A DNA stretch of 17,054 nt, from positions 1 to 17,054 of the forward strand of contig SHYS01000022.1 of the NCBI GenBank assembly GCA_009692685.1. The letters are read 5' to 3'. Origin of the DNA: Dehalococcoidia bacterium (GTDB lineage: Bacteria > Chloroflexota > Dehalococcoidia > UBA2979). Below are positions 6,474-13,841 of the stretch, piece by piece. A model generated the notes under the pieces. It saw only the letters and a list, made by a program, of their open reading frames with translations. It was not told the DNA's origin and made no database searches. The number at the start of each line of letters is the position of its first letter. Position 1 is the first letter of the stretch. The translations under genes were made by a program, and so were the position numbers.

Positions 6474-7693
6474 ACGACGCCCTCGGCAACCAGTGCAGCG
6501 AGTTCACCCTCGCTCATCCCCAGCAGCCCGAGGTACACCTCGCGGTTGTGCTCGCCGACGCCGGGCGCGCACCGTCCGAGAGCGGCGGGCGTCGCGCTGT
6601 ACTGGTACGGCGCTGCGGGCACCTCGATCTCTCGCCTCAGCGAGGGATGCGCGAGCGGCCGCCAGAATCCGCGCGACCGCAGTTGTGGATCCTTGTGGAG
6701 ATCCTTCATGTCGTTCACCGGCATCACGAGGATCCGCCGCCGCTGACCCTCATGGAAGAGTTCCTCGCGGGGATAGCGCGCCGCGATGGCCTGAACGGCT
6801 GCCTCGACTTCCGCGGTGTGGGACGCACGGAAGGCAGCGTCCTGGTACGCCCCATCGAGGACGGGCGTATCGATACCTTCGTCGCGGACCCAGTCGACGA
6901 ACGGGAACCAGCCGGGGCCAACGCCAACGGGGATGACGAACGACACCCAGAGGCCATCCGCGCACGTGAACAGGTTGCGAAGGGCGGGCGGCGCGGAGAA
7001 CCCCACGCGCCTCGGGATCCGCCCGTGCCATGTGTAGAAGTTCGCGTTTGCCGTCTGTACCGTCGCCATCGCCATCGAGTCCTGCACGGAGACCTCGACG
7101 TGTCGCCCACGCCGCTCCGGATCGCGGGCCCGCCCCGCAACGGCGACCAGCGTCGTCGCCACCAACGCCGCCGAGGCGATGTGGTAGGCCTGCTTTGCGC
7201 CCGGCGCGATCGGCGGATCCTCCGGGAACCCGTTGAGGTACATCAACCCGCTCATCGCGACGCTGACGAGGTCGTTCGCGCGGTACTGCGCCATCTGCCC
7301 CTCGCCGCCGAACGGTGTGAGACTCGCGTAGACAAGTGCCGGGTTCACCTCGGCGAGCGCGACAGAGCCGAGGCCGAGTGCGTCCATCACACCCGGCGCT
7401 TCCGTCTCCAGCCAGATGTCGGCGACCACCACGAGGCGCCGTAGCACCTCGACGCCGCGCGGCATGTGCGCATCGAGCGTGACCCCACGCTTCCCGGCGT
7501 TGAAGTGAAGGTGGTGCAGGCTCTCCGGGTGATCGGGGTCATCGAGGAACGGCGGCTGCCGCCGGATGCTATCACCACCCGGTGGCTCGACGCGGATCAC
7601 GTCCGCCCCGAGTTCCGCGAGCATCCGCCCCGCGAACACTCCGGACTCCCCGGCGAGATCGATGACGCGCAGCCCCTCGAGCGGGCCGCTCAC
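6470..7693 (-). CDS. Family III CoA-transferase-like protein, His at the catalytic Asp position
   Basis: From GTG 7693 the protein has 407 residues, the same length as its overlapping partner. It begins VSGPLEGLRVIDLAG and has AELGADVIRVEPPGG (26-40) and a C-terminal GVGEHNREVYLGLLG, all family III features. At the catalytic position the sequence reads APGAKQAYHIASA, and my alignment by eye puts His171 where the partner has Asp178. It may therefore be a non-catalytic or altered subunit pairing with the downstream gene product, as proposed for some two-subunit family III enzymes. The GTG start was chosen because family similarity starts there and GGGGGA lies 6 bases upstream. An ATG at 7765 would add 24 unrelated residues and run into the divergent PAS gene start. 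It is the first gene of the CoA-transferase/carboxylase operon. Confidence 0.85.
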   Translation of the reverse strand: MSGPLEGLRVIDLAGESGVFAGRMLAELGADVIRVEPPGGDSIRRQPPFLDDPDHPESLHHLHFNAGKRGVTLDAHMPRGVEVLRRLVVVADIWLETEAPGVMDALGLGSVALAEVNPALVYASLTPFGGEGQMAQYRANDLVSVAMSGLMYLNGFPEDPPIAPGAKQAYHIASAALVATTLVAVAGRARDPERRGRHVEVSVQDSMAMATVQTANANFYTWHGRIPRRVGFSAPPALRNLFTCADGLWVSFVIPVGVGPGWFPFVDWVRDEGIDTPVLDGAYQDAAFRASHTAEVEAAVQAIAARYPREELFHEGQRRRILVMPVNDMKDLHKDPQLRSRGFWRPLAHPSLRREIEVPAAPYQYSATPAALGRCAPGVGEHNREVYLGLLGMSEGELAALVAEGVV

Positions 7694-7746
7694 CCTCGAT
7701 CCCCCATGAGCAATCGATGCCTCACTGCGCACCTCTCCCGGCGGCG

Positions 7747-7752
7747 TATCGT
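7747..7752 (+). promoter_or_regulatory. Possible -10 element of a leaderless PAS-gene promoter
   Basis: TATCGT ends 6 bases before the PAS gene ATG at 7759, and no good ribosome binding site is visible. This spacing fits a leaderless transcript. The reverse complement (TACGAT, 7753-7748) could equally be a -10 for the divergent CoA-transferase operon. No convincing -35 is seen. Confidence 0.25.
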
Positions 7753-7758
7753 AGTGGC

Positions 7759-8223
7759 ATGACAAGCGACCACACCGACGACGCCATCTACCGCGCAGTC
7801 CTCGAGGAGTCGCCGGAGGCTGTCGTCTTCGCCGACCGCAACGGCATCGTCTGGTTCTGGAACCGAGGCGCGACCGAACTCTTCGGCTACACCGCCGAGG
7901 AGACCATCGGCCAGCGGATGGACATGATCATCCCGGAGAACCTGCGAGCCCGGCACTGGGACGGCTACGAGCGTGTCATGGTGCGAGGTAAGCCCTCGCG
8001 CTACGGCCGGAGCGACATGCTGAAGGTGCCTGCGCTGCGCAAGGACGGCACTCGCGTCTCCGTCGAGTTCACGCTGCTGCCCATCGAACACCCCACCTAT
8101 GGCCCGATCGCCGTCGCTGTCATCCACGATGCCTCGGAGGCCTTCGCGGAACTCCGCGACCTCCGCAAGCGTCTGGCGGAAGCCGAGGCCCGCGCGGGGG
8201 CGCCACCACCCGCCACCTTGTAG
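7759..8223 (+). CDS. Single-domain PAS protein with FixL-like His motif
   Basis: The 154-residue protein is essentially one PAS domain (about 8-128) plus a charged C-terminal helix (about 127-146). Recognisable parts are ESPEAVVFADRNGIVWFWN (17-35), ATELFGYTAEETIGQRM, and PALRKDGTRVSVEFTLLPI (91-109). The segment IIPENLRARHWDGY (57-70) resembles the heme-binding helix of FixL PAS domains, placing His66 at the heme ligand position. This is an alignment by eye, and non-heme PAS proteins can look similar. No kinase, cyclase or HTH domain is present, so it must act through a partner. The start at 7759 was chosen over an upstream ATG (7717) because the PAS similarity begins right after it. It is divergent from the CoA-transferase/carboxylase operon and convergent with the next gene. 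Confidence 0.85.
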   Translation: MTSDHTDDAIYRAVLEESPEAVVFADRNGIVWFWNRGATELFGYTAEETIGQRMDMIIPENLRARHWDGYERVMVRGKPSRYGRSDMLKVPALRKDGTRVSVEFTLLPIEHPTYGPIAVAVIHDASEAFAELRDLRKRLAEAEARAGAPPPATL

Positions 8224-8237
8224 CGATCAGGCATCGA

Positions 8238-9545
8238 CTAAGCGAGGTAGCCCAGCTCCTTCGCGCTCGCCGTCAGTTCCTCGCGGAACTTCGGGTGCGC
8301 TAGACCGATGATCCCCTTCGCCCGCTCGCGCGTGGACTTCCCCTTCAGGCACACCGCGCCGTACTCGGACACCAGCCAATGCACCTCGGTGCGCGGCGTG
8401 GTGACAACAGCGCCCGGACGCAGCGTCGGCACGACGCGCGACACGCTGCCGCTCTTCGCCGTCGAGTAGAACGCGATGATCGACTTTCCGTCGCGAGACT
8501 CGAAGGCACCGCGTGCGTAGTCGTGTTGCCCACCCGTACCGCTGTACTGAGTCGTCCCCATCGACTCGGAACAGCACTGCCCCGTCAGGTCAACCTCGAT
8601 CGTCGAGTTCACCGAGATCAGCGTGTCGTTCTTCGCAATGTTCGACGGGTGGTTGGTGTACGACACGGGGTGCGCCTCGATATACGGGTTGTCGTCTAGG
8701 AACTCGTACATCCGACGCGTGCCCGCCGCGAACGTGTAGATCGCCTTGCCGGGGTGGAACGTCTTCTTCGTCCCGTTCGCCACACCCGACTCGACGAGGT
8801 CCACCATCGACTCCACGAACATCTCCGTGTGGATGCCGAGGTCGCGGTGCCCCATCAGGTTCTTTGCGACCGAGTTCGGCACGCCGCCGATCCCGAGTTG
8901 GATCGTGGCCCCGTTCGGGATCATCTCCGAGATGATCCGGCCCATCTCGGTGTCCTCAGCCTTCTCCGGTGGGATCGGCAGTTCCGCGAGCGGCACGTGG
9001 TTCTCGACCACCGCCGAGACCTCAGACAGATGCACCCAAGAGTTCCCGTGGACGCGCGGCATGTTGTTGTTCACCTCTGCGATCACCACGTTCGCCCGCG
9101 CGATCGCCGCCTTGTTCGTGTCCACGTTCACGCCGAGGCTCATGTATCCGTGCCGGTCCATCCGCGACACCGTCACCATCGCCACCCCGACATCGAGGTA
9201 CTCCTCGATCAGTCGCGGGATCTGGTGGAAAAATGCCGGCACCAGATGTGCCTGTCCCGCCTCGATCATCCCGCGGTCGACACCGCTCGCGAACAGCGAC
9301 TCCCAGTGGATGCGGTCGCGCAGGTCCGGCTGCAGCGTGCTGCGCGCGCTCGCACCGAGGGGCAGCAGCGCCGTCATCCGCACATCAGTCAGCCCGCCCG
9401 CACGCGCGCGGTCGGCAACCGCCTGCAGCATCGCGGGCGGCTCACCGATCGCACTCCCCTGCACGATCAGCGAGTGGTCCGGGATCAGTTCCGCCGCCTG
9501 CGAAGGCGTCCGCAACTTCCGCTGGTACTCCGTCTGCCAGTCCAT
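8238..9545 (-). CDS. Acetyl-CoA hydrolase/4-hydroxybutyrate CoA-transferase family protein
   Basis: This 435-residue enzyme belongs to the acetyl-CoA hydrolase/transferase (family I CoA-transferase) group that includes 4-hydroxybutyrate CoA-transferase (AbfT-type) and succinyl-CoA:acetate transferases. Seen: QLGIGGVPNSVA (216-227), DLGIHTEMF (235-243) with Glu241 at the position of the catalytic glutamate, and GTGGQHDYARGA (336-347). The C-terminus LAHPKFREELTASAKELGY is typical. Length and motif spacing fit AbfT closely. The ATG at 9545 is preceded by GGAGG 7 bases upstream, and a TATAAC -10-like hexamer lies 60 bp further up. Likely role: exchange of CoA between an acyl-CoA (often acetyl-CoA) and a hydroxy- or simple carboxylic acid. 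It is probably a separate transcript from the ABC gene upstream of it. Confidence 0.92.
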   Translation of the reverse strand: MDWQTEYQRKLRTPSQAAELIPDHSLIVQGSAIGEPPAMLQAVADRARAGGLTDVRMTALLPLGASARSTLQPDLRDRIHWESLFASGVDRGMIEAGQAHLVPAFFHQIPRLIEEYLDVGVAMVTVSRMDRHGYMSLGVNVDTNKAAIARANVVIAEVNNNMPRVHGNSWVHLSEVSAVVENHVPLAELPIPPEKAEDTEMGRIISEMIPNGATIQLGIGGVPNSVAKNLMGHRDLGIHTEMFVESMVDLVESGVANGTKKTFHPGKAIYTFAAGTRRMYEFLDDNPYIEAHPVSYTNHPSNIAKNDTLISVNSTIEVDLTGQCCSESMGTTQYSGTGGQHDYARGAFESRDGKSIIAFYSTAKSGSVSRVVPTLRPGAVVTTPRTEVHWLVSEYGAVCLKGKSTRERAKGIIGLAHPKFREELTASAKELGYLA

Positions 9546-9603
9546 CGCGCACCTCCACCGACTCGCACGCGCACCCCAACCCTCCGAGGCACGGCGCGGC
9601 GCT

Positions 9604-9609
9604 GTTATA
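9604..9609 (-). promoter_or_regulatory. Candidate -10 hexamer (TATAAC) for the CoA-transferase gene
   Basis: A rare AT-rich hexamer in an otherwise GC-rich 128-bp intergenic stretch, about 60 bp before the ATG at 9545. No clear -35 is visible at normal spacing. Confidence 0.3.
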
Positions 9610-9673
9610 TCACCGGTATCCAGGCATGAGATCGGCGCACGGAGCCGCCGGGGCTCAGCACGGCAGCACAGCG

Positions 9674-11515
9674 TCAGACGCCCGCGACCTCCGCGGGCGT
9701 CTGTGTGTCTGCGGCGTCGGCATCCGCGAACTGCTCCCAGTACAGCAAGGCGTACAGCCCGCCCTGTGCCAGCAGGGCGTCGTGCCGCCCGCGCTCGACA
9801 ATCTGCCCACAGTCGAACACCAGGATCTCGTCCGCCGCCACCACCGTGGACAGGCGGTGCGCGATCACGATCGTGGTGCGTCCACGCGCCAGCATCGCCG
9901 TCGCCTCGCGGATCTCACGCTCCAACCGGGAGTCGAGAGATGACGTCGCCTCGTCGAAGATGAGGATCGGCGGGTCCTTCAGGATCGCCCGCGCAATCGC
10001 CACTCGCTGCTTCTCACCGCCACTGAGGCGATAGCCGCGCTCGCCGACCTTCGTCTCCAGCCCCTCGGGCAGTCGCGCGACCAGGGCGCCGAGGCCTGCG
10101 GCCACAGCCGCCGCCTGGCACTCCTCGTCGCTCGCCATGAGGCGCCCGTAGCGAATATTGTCCATCAGCGATGTGTGGAACAGGTACGTCTCCTGCATCA
10201 CCGTCCCGATCGTCGCGCTGATCGAGTCGAGCGTGACGTCGCGCAGGTCGTGACCATCGAGGGTGATCCGGCCCTCGGTCGGATCGTAGTACCGCTGGAG
10301 TAGATAGGTCACGGTGGTCTTCCCTGCCCCAGACGGCCCGACCAGCGCCACCATCCGCCCCGCCGGGATCTCGAACGTCACATCGTGAAGTGCCGCCGCC
10401 GGTTCGCGGTACGCGAACCGCACGCCCTCGAACGCGACGGCGCCGCGCGGCTGCGTCAGGCGCACCGAGTCCACCCGGTCCTCGACCTCCACCGGCAGGT
10501 CGAGGTACTCGAAAATCCGCTCGACTACGGCGAGCGACGACAGCAGCGTGGTGTTCAGCCGCGCGATGCCCGCGAATGGCCCGAAGACGCGCGTCGCAAG
10601 CATCGCGAACGTGACGACCGTCCCCACCGACAGGTCGCCGCCCACTACCGCGCGCCCACCCCACCAGTAGATCGCGCCCGGGATCAGCGCCCCAAACAGC
10701 GAGGTACCCATGTTGAACCAGCGGCCGGCCATCATCCGGCGGATCGAGAGCGTCCGCAGCGCGTCGTTCGACTGGCCGAACCGCGCCGCCTCGTGCGCTT
10801 GCCGTCCGAAAGTCTTCGTCAGCATCGCGCCTGACACCGAGAGTGTCTCTTCGAGGTGACTCGACATCCGCGCGGACTCTTCGTGCCATTCGCCCATCAA
10901 CGCGCGCATGTGCCGTCCCACGCGCAGTGTCGGATACACCCAGAATGGCAGCACGACCAGCGTCGCCAACGCCAGCCGCCAGTTGAGCGAGAACATCATA
11001 CCGAACGCGATGATGAGCGTGAACGAGTTGCCGAGGAACTCCGTGAACGTCCCCGTCACCGCCTGCTGTACCGCGTTCACATCGGTCGAGAGCCGCGACA
11101 GAATCTCTCCCGTCCGCGTCGCTGTGTAGAACCGCACCGACAGCCGCAACAGGTGGTCGTGCAGTCGCATCCGCAGACGGTGCATCACCCCCTGCCCGAT
11201 CGCCTGGTTCACGAACGACTGCACCACCCCCAGGAGCGAAGACCCCACCACCGCGCCGAGGTACACCACCAGCAGTCGGTCGAGACTTGCGAGGCCTCCC
11301 CCGCCCGCCATCCGGTCCACCATCCGCCCCAGCACTCGCACCCCGATCAGATCGAGCGCCGTCGTCGTCAGCAGCAGCAGGACCAGCGCCCCCATCGCCC
11401 ACGCATACGGCCGGAACATCCCCGCGGTGCGACGCAGCAGCATCGAGCGGTCGCCCTCGGGACGCCCTGCCGGCACCCGCCGTCCGCCACCACCACCGCC
11501 ACCGCCCATCGCCAT
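9674..11515 (-). CDS. ABC exporter half-transporter (fused membrane and ATPase domains)
   Basis: This 613-residue type IV ABC exporter (MsbA/LmrA/BmrA-like) has a membrane domain (about 35-330) with hydrophobic segments near 40-60, 80-100, 160-190 and 270-310. The nucleotide-binding domain (about 358-590) has Walker A GPSGAGKTT (393-401), Q-loop Gln441, signature LSGGEKQ (497-503), Walker B ILIFDEATSS (517-526) and switch His553. All ATPase residues are intact. It starts with a Gly run (MAMGGGGGGGG), a feature seen in some actinobacterial and chloroflexal exporters. GAGG lies 8-11 bases before ATG 11515. It works as a homodimer or pairs with another half-transporter; none is adjacent. The substrate (lipid, peptide or drug) cannot be deduced. 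A strong hairpin covers its 3' end. Confidence 0.95.
   Translation of the reverse strand: MAMGGGGGGGGRRVPAGRPEGDRSMLLRRTAGMFRPYAWAMGALVLLLLTTTALDLIGVRVLGRMVDRMAGGGGLASLDRLLVVYLGAVVGSSLLGVVQSFVNQAIGQGVMHRLRMRLHDHLLRLSVRFYTATRTGEILSRLSTDVNAVQQAVTGTFTEFLGNSFTLIIAFGMMFSLNWRLALATLVVLPFWVYPTLRVGRHMRALMGEWHEESARMSSHLEETLSVSGAMLTKTFGRQAHEAARFGQSNDALRTLSIRRMMAGRWFNMGTSLFGALIPGAIYWWGGRAVVGGDLSVGTVVTFAMLATRVFGPFAGIARLNTTLLSSLAVVERIFEYLDLPVEVEDRVDSVRLTQPRGAVAFEGVRFAYREPAAALHDVTFEIPAGRMVALVGPSGAGKTTVTYLLQRYYDPTEGRITLDGHDLRDVTLDSISATIGTVMQETYLFHTSLMDNIRYGRLMASDEECQAAAVAAGLGALVARLPEGLETKVGERGYRLSGGEKQRVAIARAILKDPPILIFDEATSSLDSRLEREIREATAMLARGRTTIVIAHRLSTVVAADEILVFDCGQIVERGRHDALLAQGGLYALLYWEQFADADAADTQTPAEVAGV
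9675..9703 (-). terminator. 12-bp perfect inverted repeat at the 3' end of the ABC gene
   Basis: CAGACGCCCGCG (9675-9686) and CGCGGGCGTCTG (9692-9703) are perfectly complementary around a 5-base loop. The stem covers the last codons and most of the stop codon of the ABC transporter gene. It is very stable, but neither strand has a following T-run, so it may be a Rho-assisted or T-less terminator, or a 3' mRNA stabiliser. Confidence 0.4.
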
Positions 11516-11620
11516 CGCGCTACCTCACTGGTCCGTTACATCGAGCGTACACGCAGCAGCAACCGGCTCTGGCGCGGCGAGGCTCCTCGATCACCTCGGG
11601 ATGCAGGAGATAAGCGGGAT

Positions 11621-13102
11621 CTATACGCCTTTGAGTGACCTCGCGGCCGCGCCACCAGCCGTGCGCCCGAAGACAGCGCCGGCCATCAGCCCCGTGCCGC
11701 CCGGATAGTTGTGGTAGAACAGCCCGCCAACGAGTTCCCCGGCCGCGTAGAGCCCCGGGATCGGGCGATCCTCCGTGTCGAGGACCTGCGCGGACTTCGC
11801 CTCGATCCGCAGGCCTCCAAAGGTGAACGTGATCCCGCACGTCACCGCGAATGCCACGTAAGGCGGCTGGTCAAGCGGCAGTGCCCAGTTCGACTTCGGC
11901 GGGTCGATCCCCACCGTCCCCAGCCCATCGAGGCGGGACGGGTCGTATGTGCCCTCCCGGGTGGCGGCGTTGTAGGCCTCGATCGTGCGCACGAAGCCGC
12001 CGACGTCCACGCCCATATCCGCGGCGAGTTCGTGGAGCGTCATCGCCTCAGACTTCGTGACTTCCTTGATGCGGTACTCATCGCGCAATCGCGCCACCGT
12101 CTGCTGGTCGAAGATCTGGAAGGCGACGCTGTGGGGCTGCTTCAGTATCTCGCGGCCATACTTCGCGTAGGTGTAGTTCCGCAGGTCAGCGCCCTCGTCG
12201 ACAAAGCGCTCGCCGTAGGCGTTCACGATCAGACCCAGCGGGTACGAGTGCTTCTGGTACAGGTCACCGATCCGGCGGTTGCCGGTCGGCGGCGCGTTGA
12301 GGTCCCACGCCACCGCGTGCGCGGACGACCAGTGGCCGTAAGACTGCGCGCCGATGTCCAATGCCGCCTTGATCGCGTCACCCGTGTTGTGACGCGTTCC
12401 CCGCACCTTCGCCATCTCCCACCCGGCGCCGAGGTAACGCGTCCGCATCTCCACGTTCGCCTCGAACCCGCCCGCTGCGAGGACCACCGCTCCCGCCTCG
12501 ATCGTCTCGTGGCCCGCGACGGTCTTCACGCGCACACCGGTGACGCGGCCGGTGTTGTCCGTCACCAACCCGTGCGCCTTCGCCCCGTACCGCACCGCGA
12601 TCCCGCGGCGATCCATCGAGGTGAACAGCGAGTCGGAGAGGCCTGCGCCACCGCCGACCGCCTCTGTGATCATGCCGCCCCAGAAGCGGAGTTTGCCGTC
12701 CACCTCGTACGCCTGGCGGCTGTACATCAGCACCCAGCGCATCCCGCCGTACTCGCGCATCCACTGCGCCGTCGGGTACGCATTCTCGATCAGGTGGTCG
12801 ACAAGCGTCGAATCGGCGTGGCCCTCGGTCACCCGGTAGAGGTCGTCCCGCATCGCCGAGGCCGGGTACGAGCCAACCTCGATGCGGTCGACCTCGGCAT
12901 CGCTCAGGTCGGGGATGAGACCACGGATGTCGTCCAGACCGTTGTAGGGGAAACGAAAGCCGCCGCCGGTGAAAAAGGTGTTGCCTCCACGCTCGCCCTC
13001 GTCCGCCTTCTCCAGCACGAGTACGTCCGCGCCTGCCTCGCGCGCCGCCAGTGCCGCACAGATCGCCGCGTTCCCGGCACCCACCACGATCACGTCCGGC
13101 AC
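11621..13102 (-). CDS. FAD-dependent dehydrogenase, TcuA/fumarate reductase flavoprotein-like
   Basis: From GTG 13102 the product has 493 residues. The N-terminal dinucleotide-binding motif VIVVGAGNAAICAALAAREAG (residues 4-24) is followed by Glu31 at the end of the second strand and by GERGGNTFFTGGGFRF. The C-terminus has IPGLYAAGELVGGLFYHN then YPGGTGLMAGAVFGRTAG, the FAD/substrate region of the succinate dehydrogenase/fumarate reductase flavoprotein superfamily. The GNAA variant and overall layout resemble the tricarballylate dehydrogenase TcuA; 3-ketosteroid dehydrogenase-like relatives are an alternative. The GTG start is supported by a perfect AGGAGG at 13113-13108, five bases upstream. 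A longer frame to 13345 would overlap the M23 gene and add an Arg/Pro-rich non-family stretch. Likely role: soluble oxidation or reduction of a carboxylic acid. Confidence 0.87.
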   Translation of the reverse strand: MPDVIVVGAGNAAICAALAAREAGADVLVLEKADEGERGGNTFFTGGGFRFPYNGLDDIRGLIPDLSDAEVDRIEVGSYPASAMRDDLYRVTEGHADSTLVDHLIENAYPTAQWMREYGGMRWVLMYSRQAYEVDGKLRFWGGMITEAVGGGAGLSDSLFTSMDRRGIAVRYGAKAHGLVTDNTGRVTGVRVKTVAGHETIEAGAVVLAAGGFEANVEMRTRYLGAGWEMAKVRGTRHNTGDAIKAALDIGAQSYGHWSSAHAVAWDLNAPPTGNRRIGDLYQKHSYPLGLIVNAYGERFVDEGADLRNYTYAKYGREILKQPHSVAFQIFDQQTVARLRDEYRIKEVTKSEAMTLHELAADMGVDVGGFVRTIEAYNAATREGTYDPSRLDGLGTVGIDPPKSNWALPLDQPPYVAFAVTCGITFTFGGLRIEAKSAQVLDTEDRPIPGLYAAGELVGGLFYHNYPGGTGLMAGAVFGRTAGGAAARSLKGV

Positions 13103-13107
13103 ATCGA

Positions 13108-13113
13108 CCTCCT
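13108..13113 (-). promoter_or_regulatory. Ribosome binding site AGGAGG that fixes the flavoprotein GTG start
   Basis: Perfect Shine-Dalgarno sequence 5 bases before GTG 13102, directly after a short CAG repeat (CAGCAGCAGCAG). It decides against the longer reading frame that reaches into the M23 gene. Confidence 0.8.
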
Positions 13114-13193
13114 GCTGCTGCTGACAACGATCTCCGGCATTGGAACCTGCGAGGCCTCCCACGGCAAGCGCGCTGACAAACCTACACAGCGCC

Positions 13194-13772
13194 TTACCGC
13201 ATTCGCAACGCCGCCGCAATCGCCGTCGCCTCGGCGGCCAGCGCATCGAGCCGTTCCGCGAGCACCTCGGTCTCGGTCGCCTCGGGCCCGCCAAACTCAA
13301 TGGGATCGACCACGGCGGACCGCGGCAGGTAGGAGGGTGTGCCACCGTCCAGCCGGGGCGCCATCCCCCAGTGCAGATGCGGCCCCGTCGACGTCCCCGT
13401 GCTCCCGACCACTCCGAGCATCGCGCTCGCCGCGACGATTTGGCCCTCGAGCACCAGCGGTGCGTCCCGTAAGTGCCCGTACAACGTCACGTACCCCGCC
13501 TCCACATGGTCAAGGATGACCGTATCCCCGAAGATATCCTTGAACGCGTCCCACCGCGTGCCTCGACAGGCATCGATGAACACGTCACGCACAACGCCGG
13601 ACGCCGGTGCGCAGACCGACACGCCTTCCGCTGCGCCGATATCGACCCCGGAGTGCCCCTCAACGTGCGCCTCCGTGTCGCGCGCACCAAACATCGAAGT
13701 AATGGGCCCGCCGCACGGCCAACCCTGCACTACGCCGCCAGCGATGCGGGTGCGGTGAAAGAGGACGGGCAT
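13194..13772 (-). CDS. M23 (LytM/peptidase family) metallopeptidase-like protein
   Basis: The 192-residue protein carries a complete M23 zinc site: HSGVDIG with His40 and Asp44, LYGHL with His100, and GPHLHWG with His132 and His134. The core spans about residues 20-150; the C-terminal 30 residues form an Ala/Glu-rich helix. Family knowledge: M23 enzymes cut glycine-containing or peptidoglycan cross-bridge peptides outside the cytoplasm. Here no signal peptide or membrane segment is visible, and the start (ATG 13772 with AGGAGGTG upstream) is well supported. The protein may be cytoplasmic, leave by another route, or have a different substrate. It lies between a crotonase gene (69 bp away) and the flavoprotein gene (91 bp), neither of which explains its role. 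Confidence 0.88.
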   Translation of the reverse strand: MPVLFHRTRIAGGVVQGWPCGGPITSMFGARDTEAHVEGHSGVDIGAAEGVSVCAPASGVVRDVFIDACRGTRWDAFKDIFGDTVILDHVEAGYVTLYGHLRDAPLVLEGQIVAASAMLGVVGSTGTSTGPHLHWGMAPRLDGGTPSYLPRSAVVDPIEFGGPEATETEVLAERLDALAAEATAIAAALRMR

Positions 13773-13841
13773 CCCGCACCTCCTAGAGACTGGTATAGAC
13801 GAGCAGGCAGCGAACCCGAATGCCGGACTGGCGCCCGCTGG

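Noticed and set aside
5442..6746. Plus-strand ORF of 434 codons opposite the CoA-transferases
   Set aside because: It crosses the junction of two real minus-strand genes, shows no motif and has biased composition.
13109..13125. Short CAG/CTG triplet run before the flavoprotein gene
   Set aside because: Only about four to five units; normal for GC-rich sequence and too short to call a functional repeat.
13103..13345. N-terminal extension of the flavoprotein to an ATG at 13345
   Set aside because: It is Arg/Pro-rich, overlaps the M23 coding sequence, and has no family similarity; AGGAGG points to GTG 13102.
11711..13519. Plus-strand ORF of 602 codons opposite the flavoprotein and M23 genes
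   Set aside because: It is antisense to two well-supported genes, has Arg/His-rich low-information sequence, and spans their boundary.
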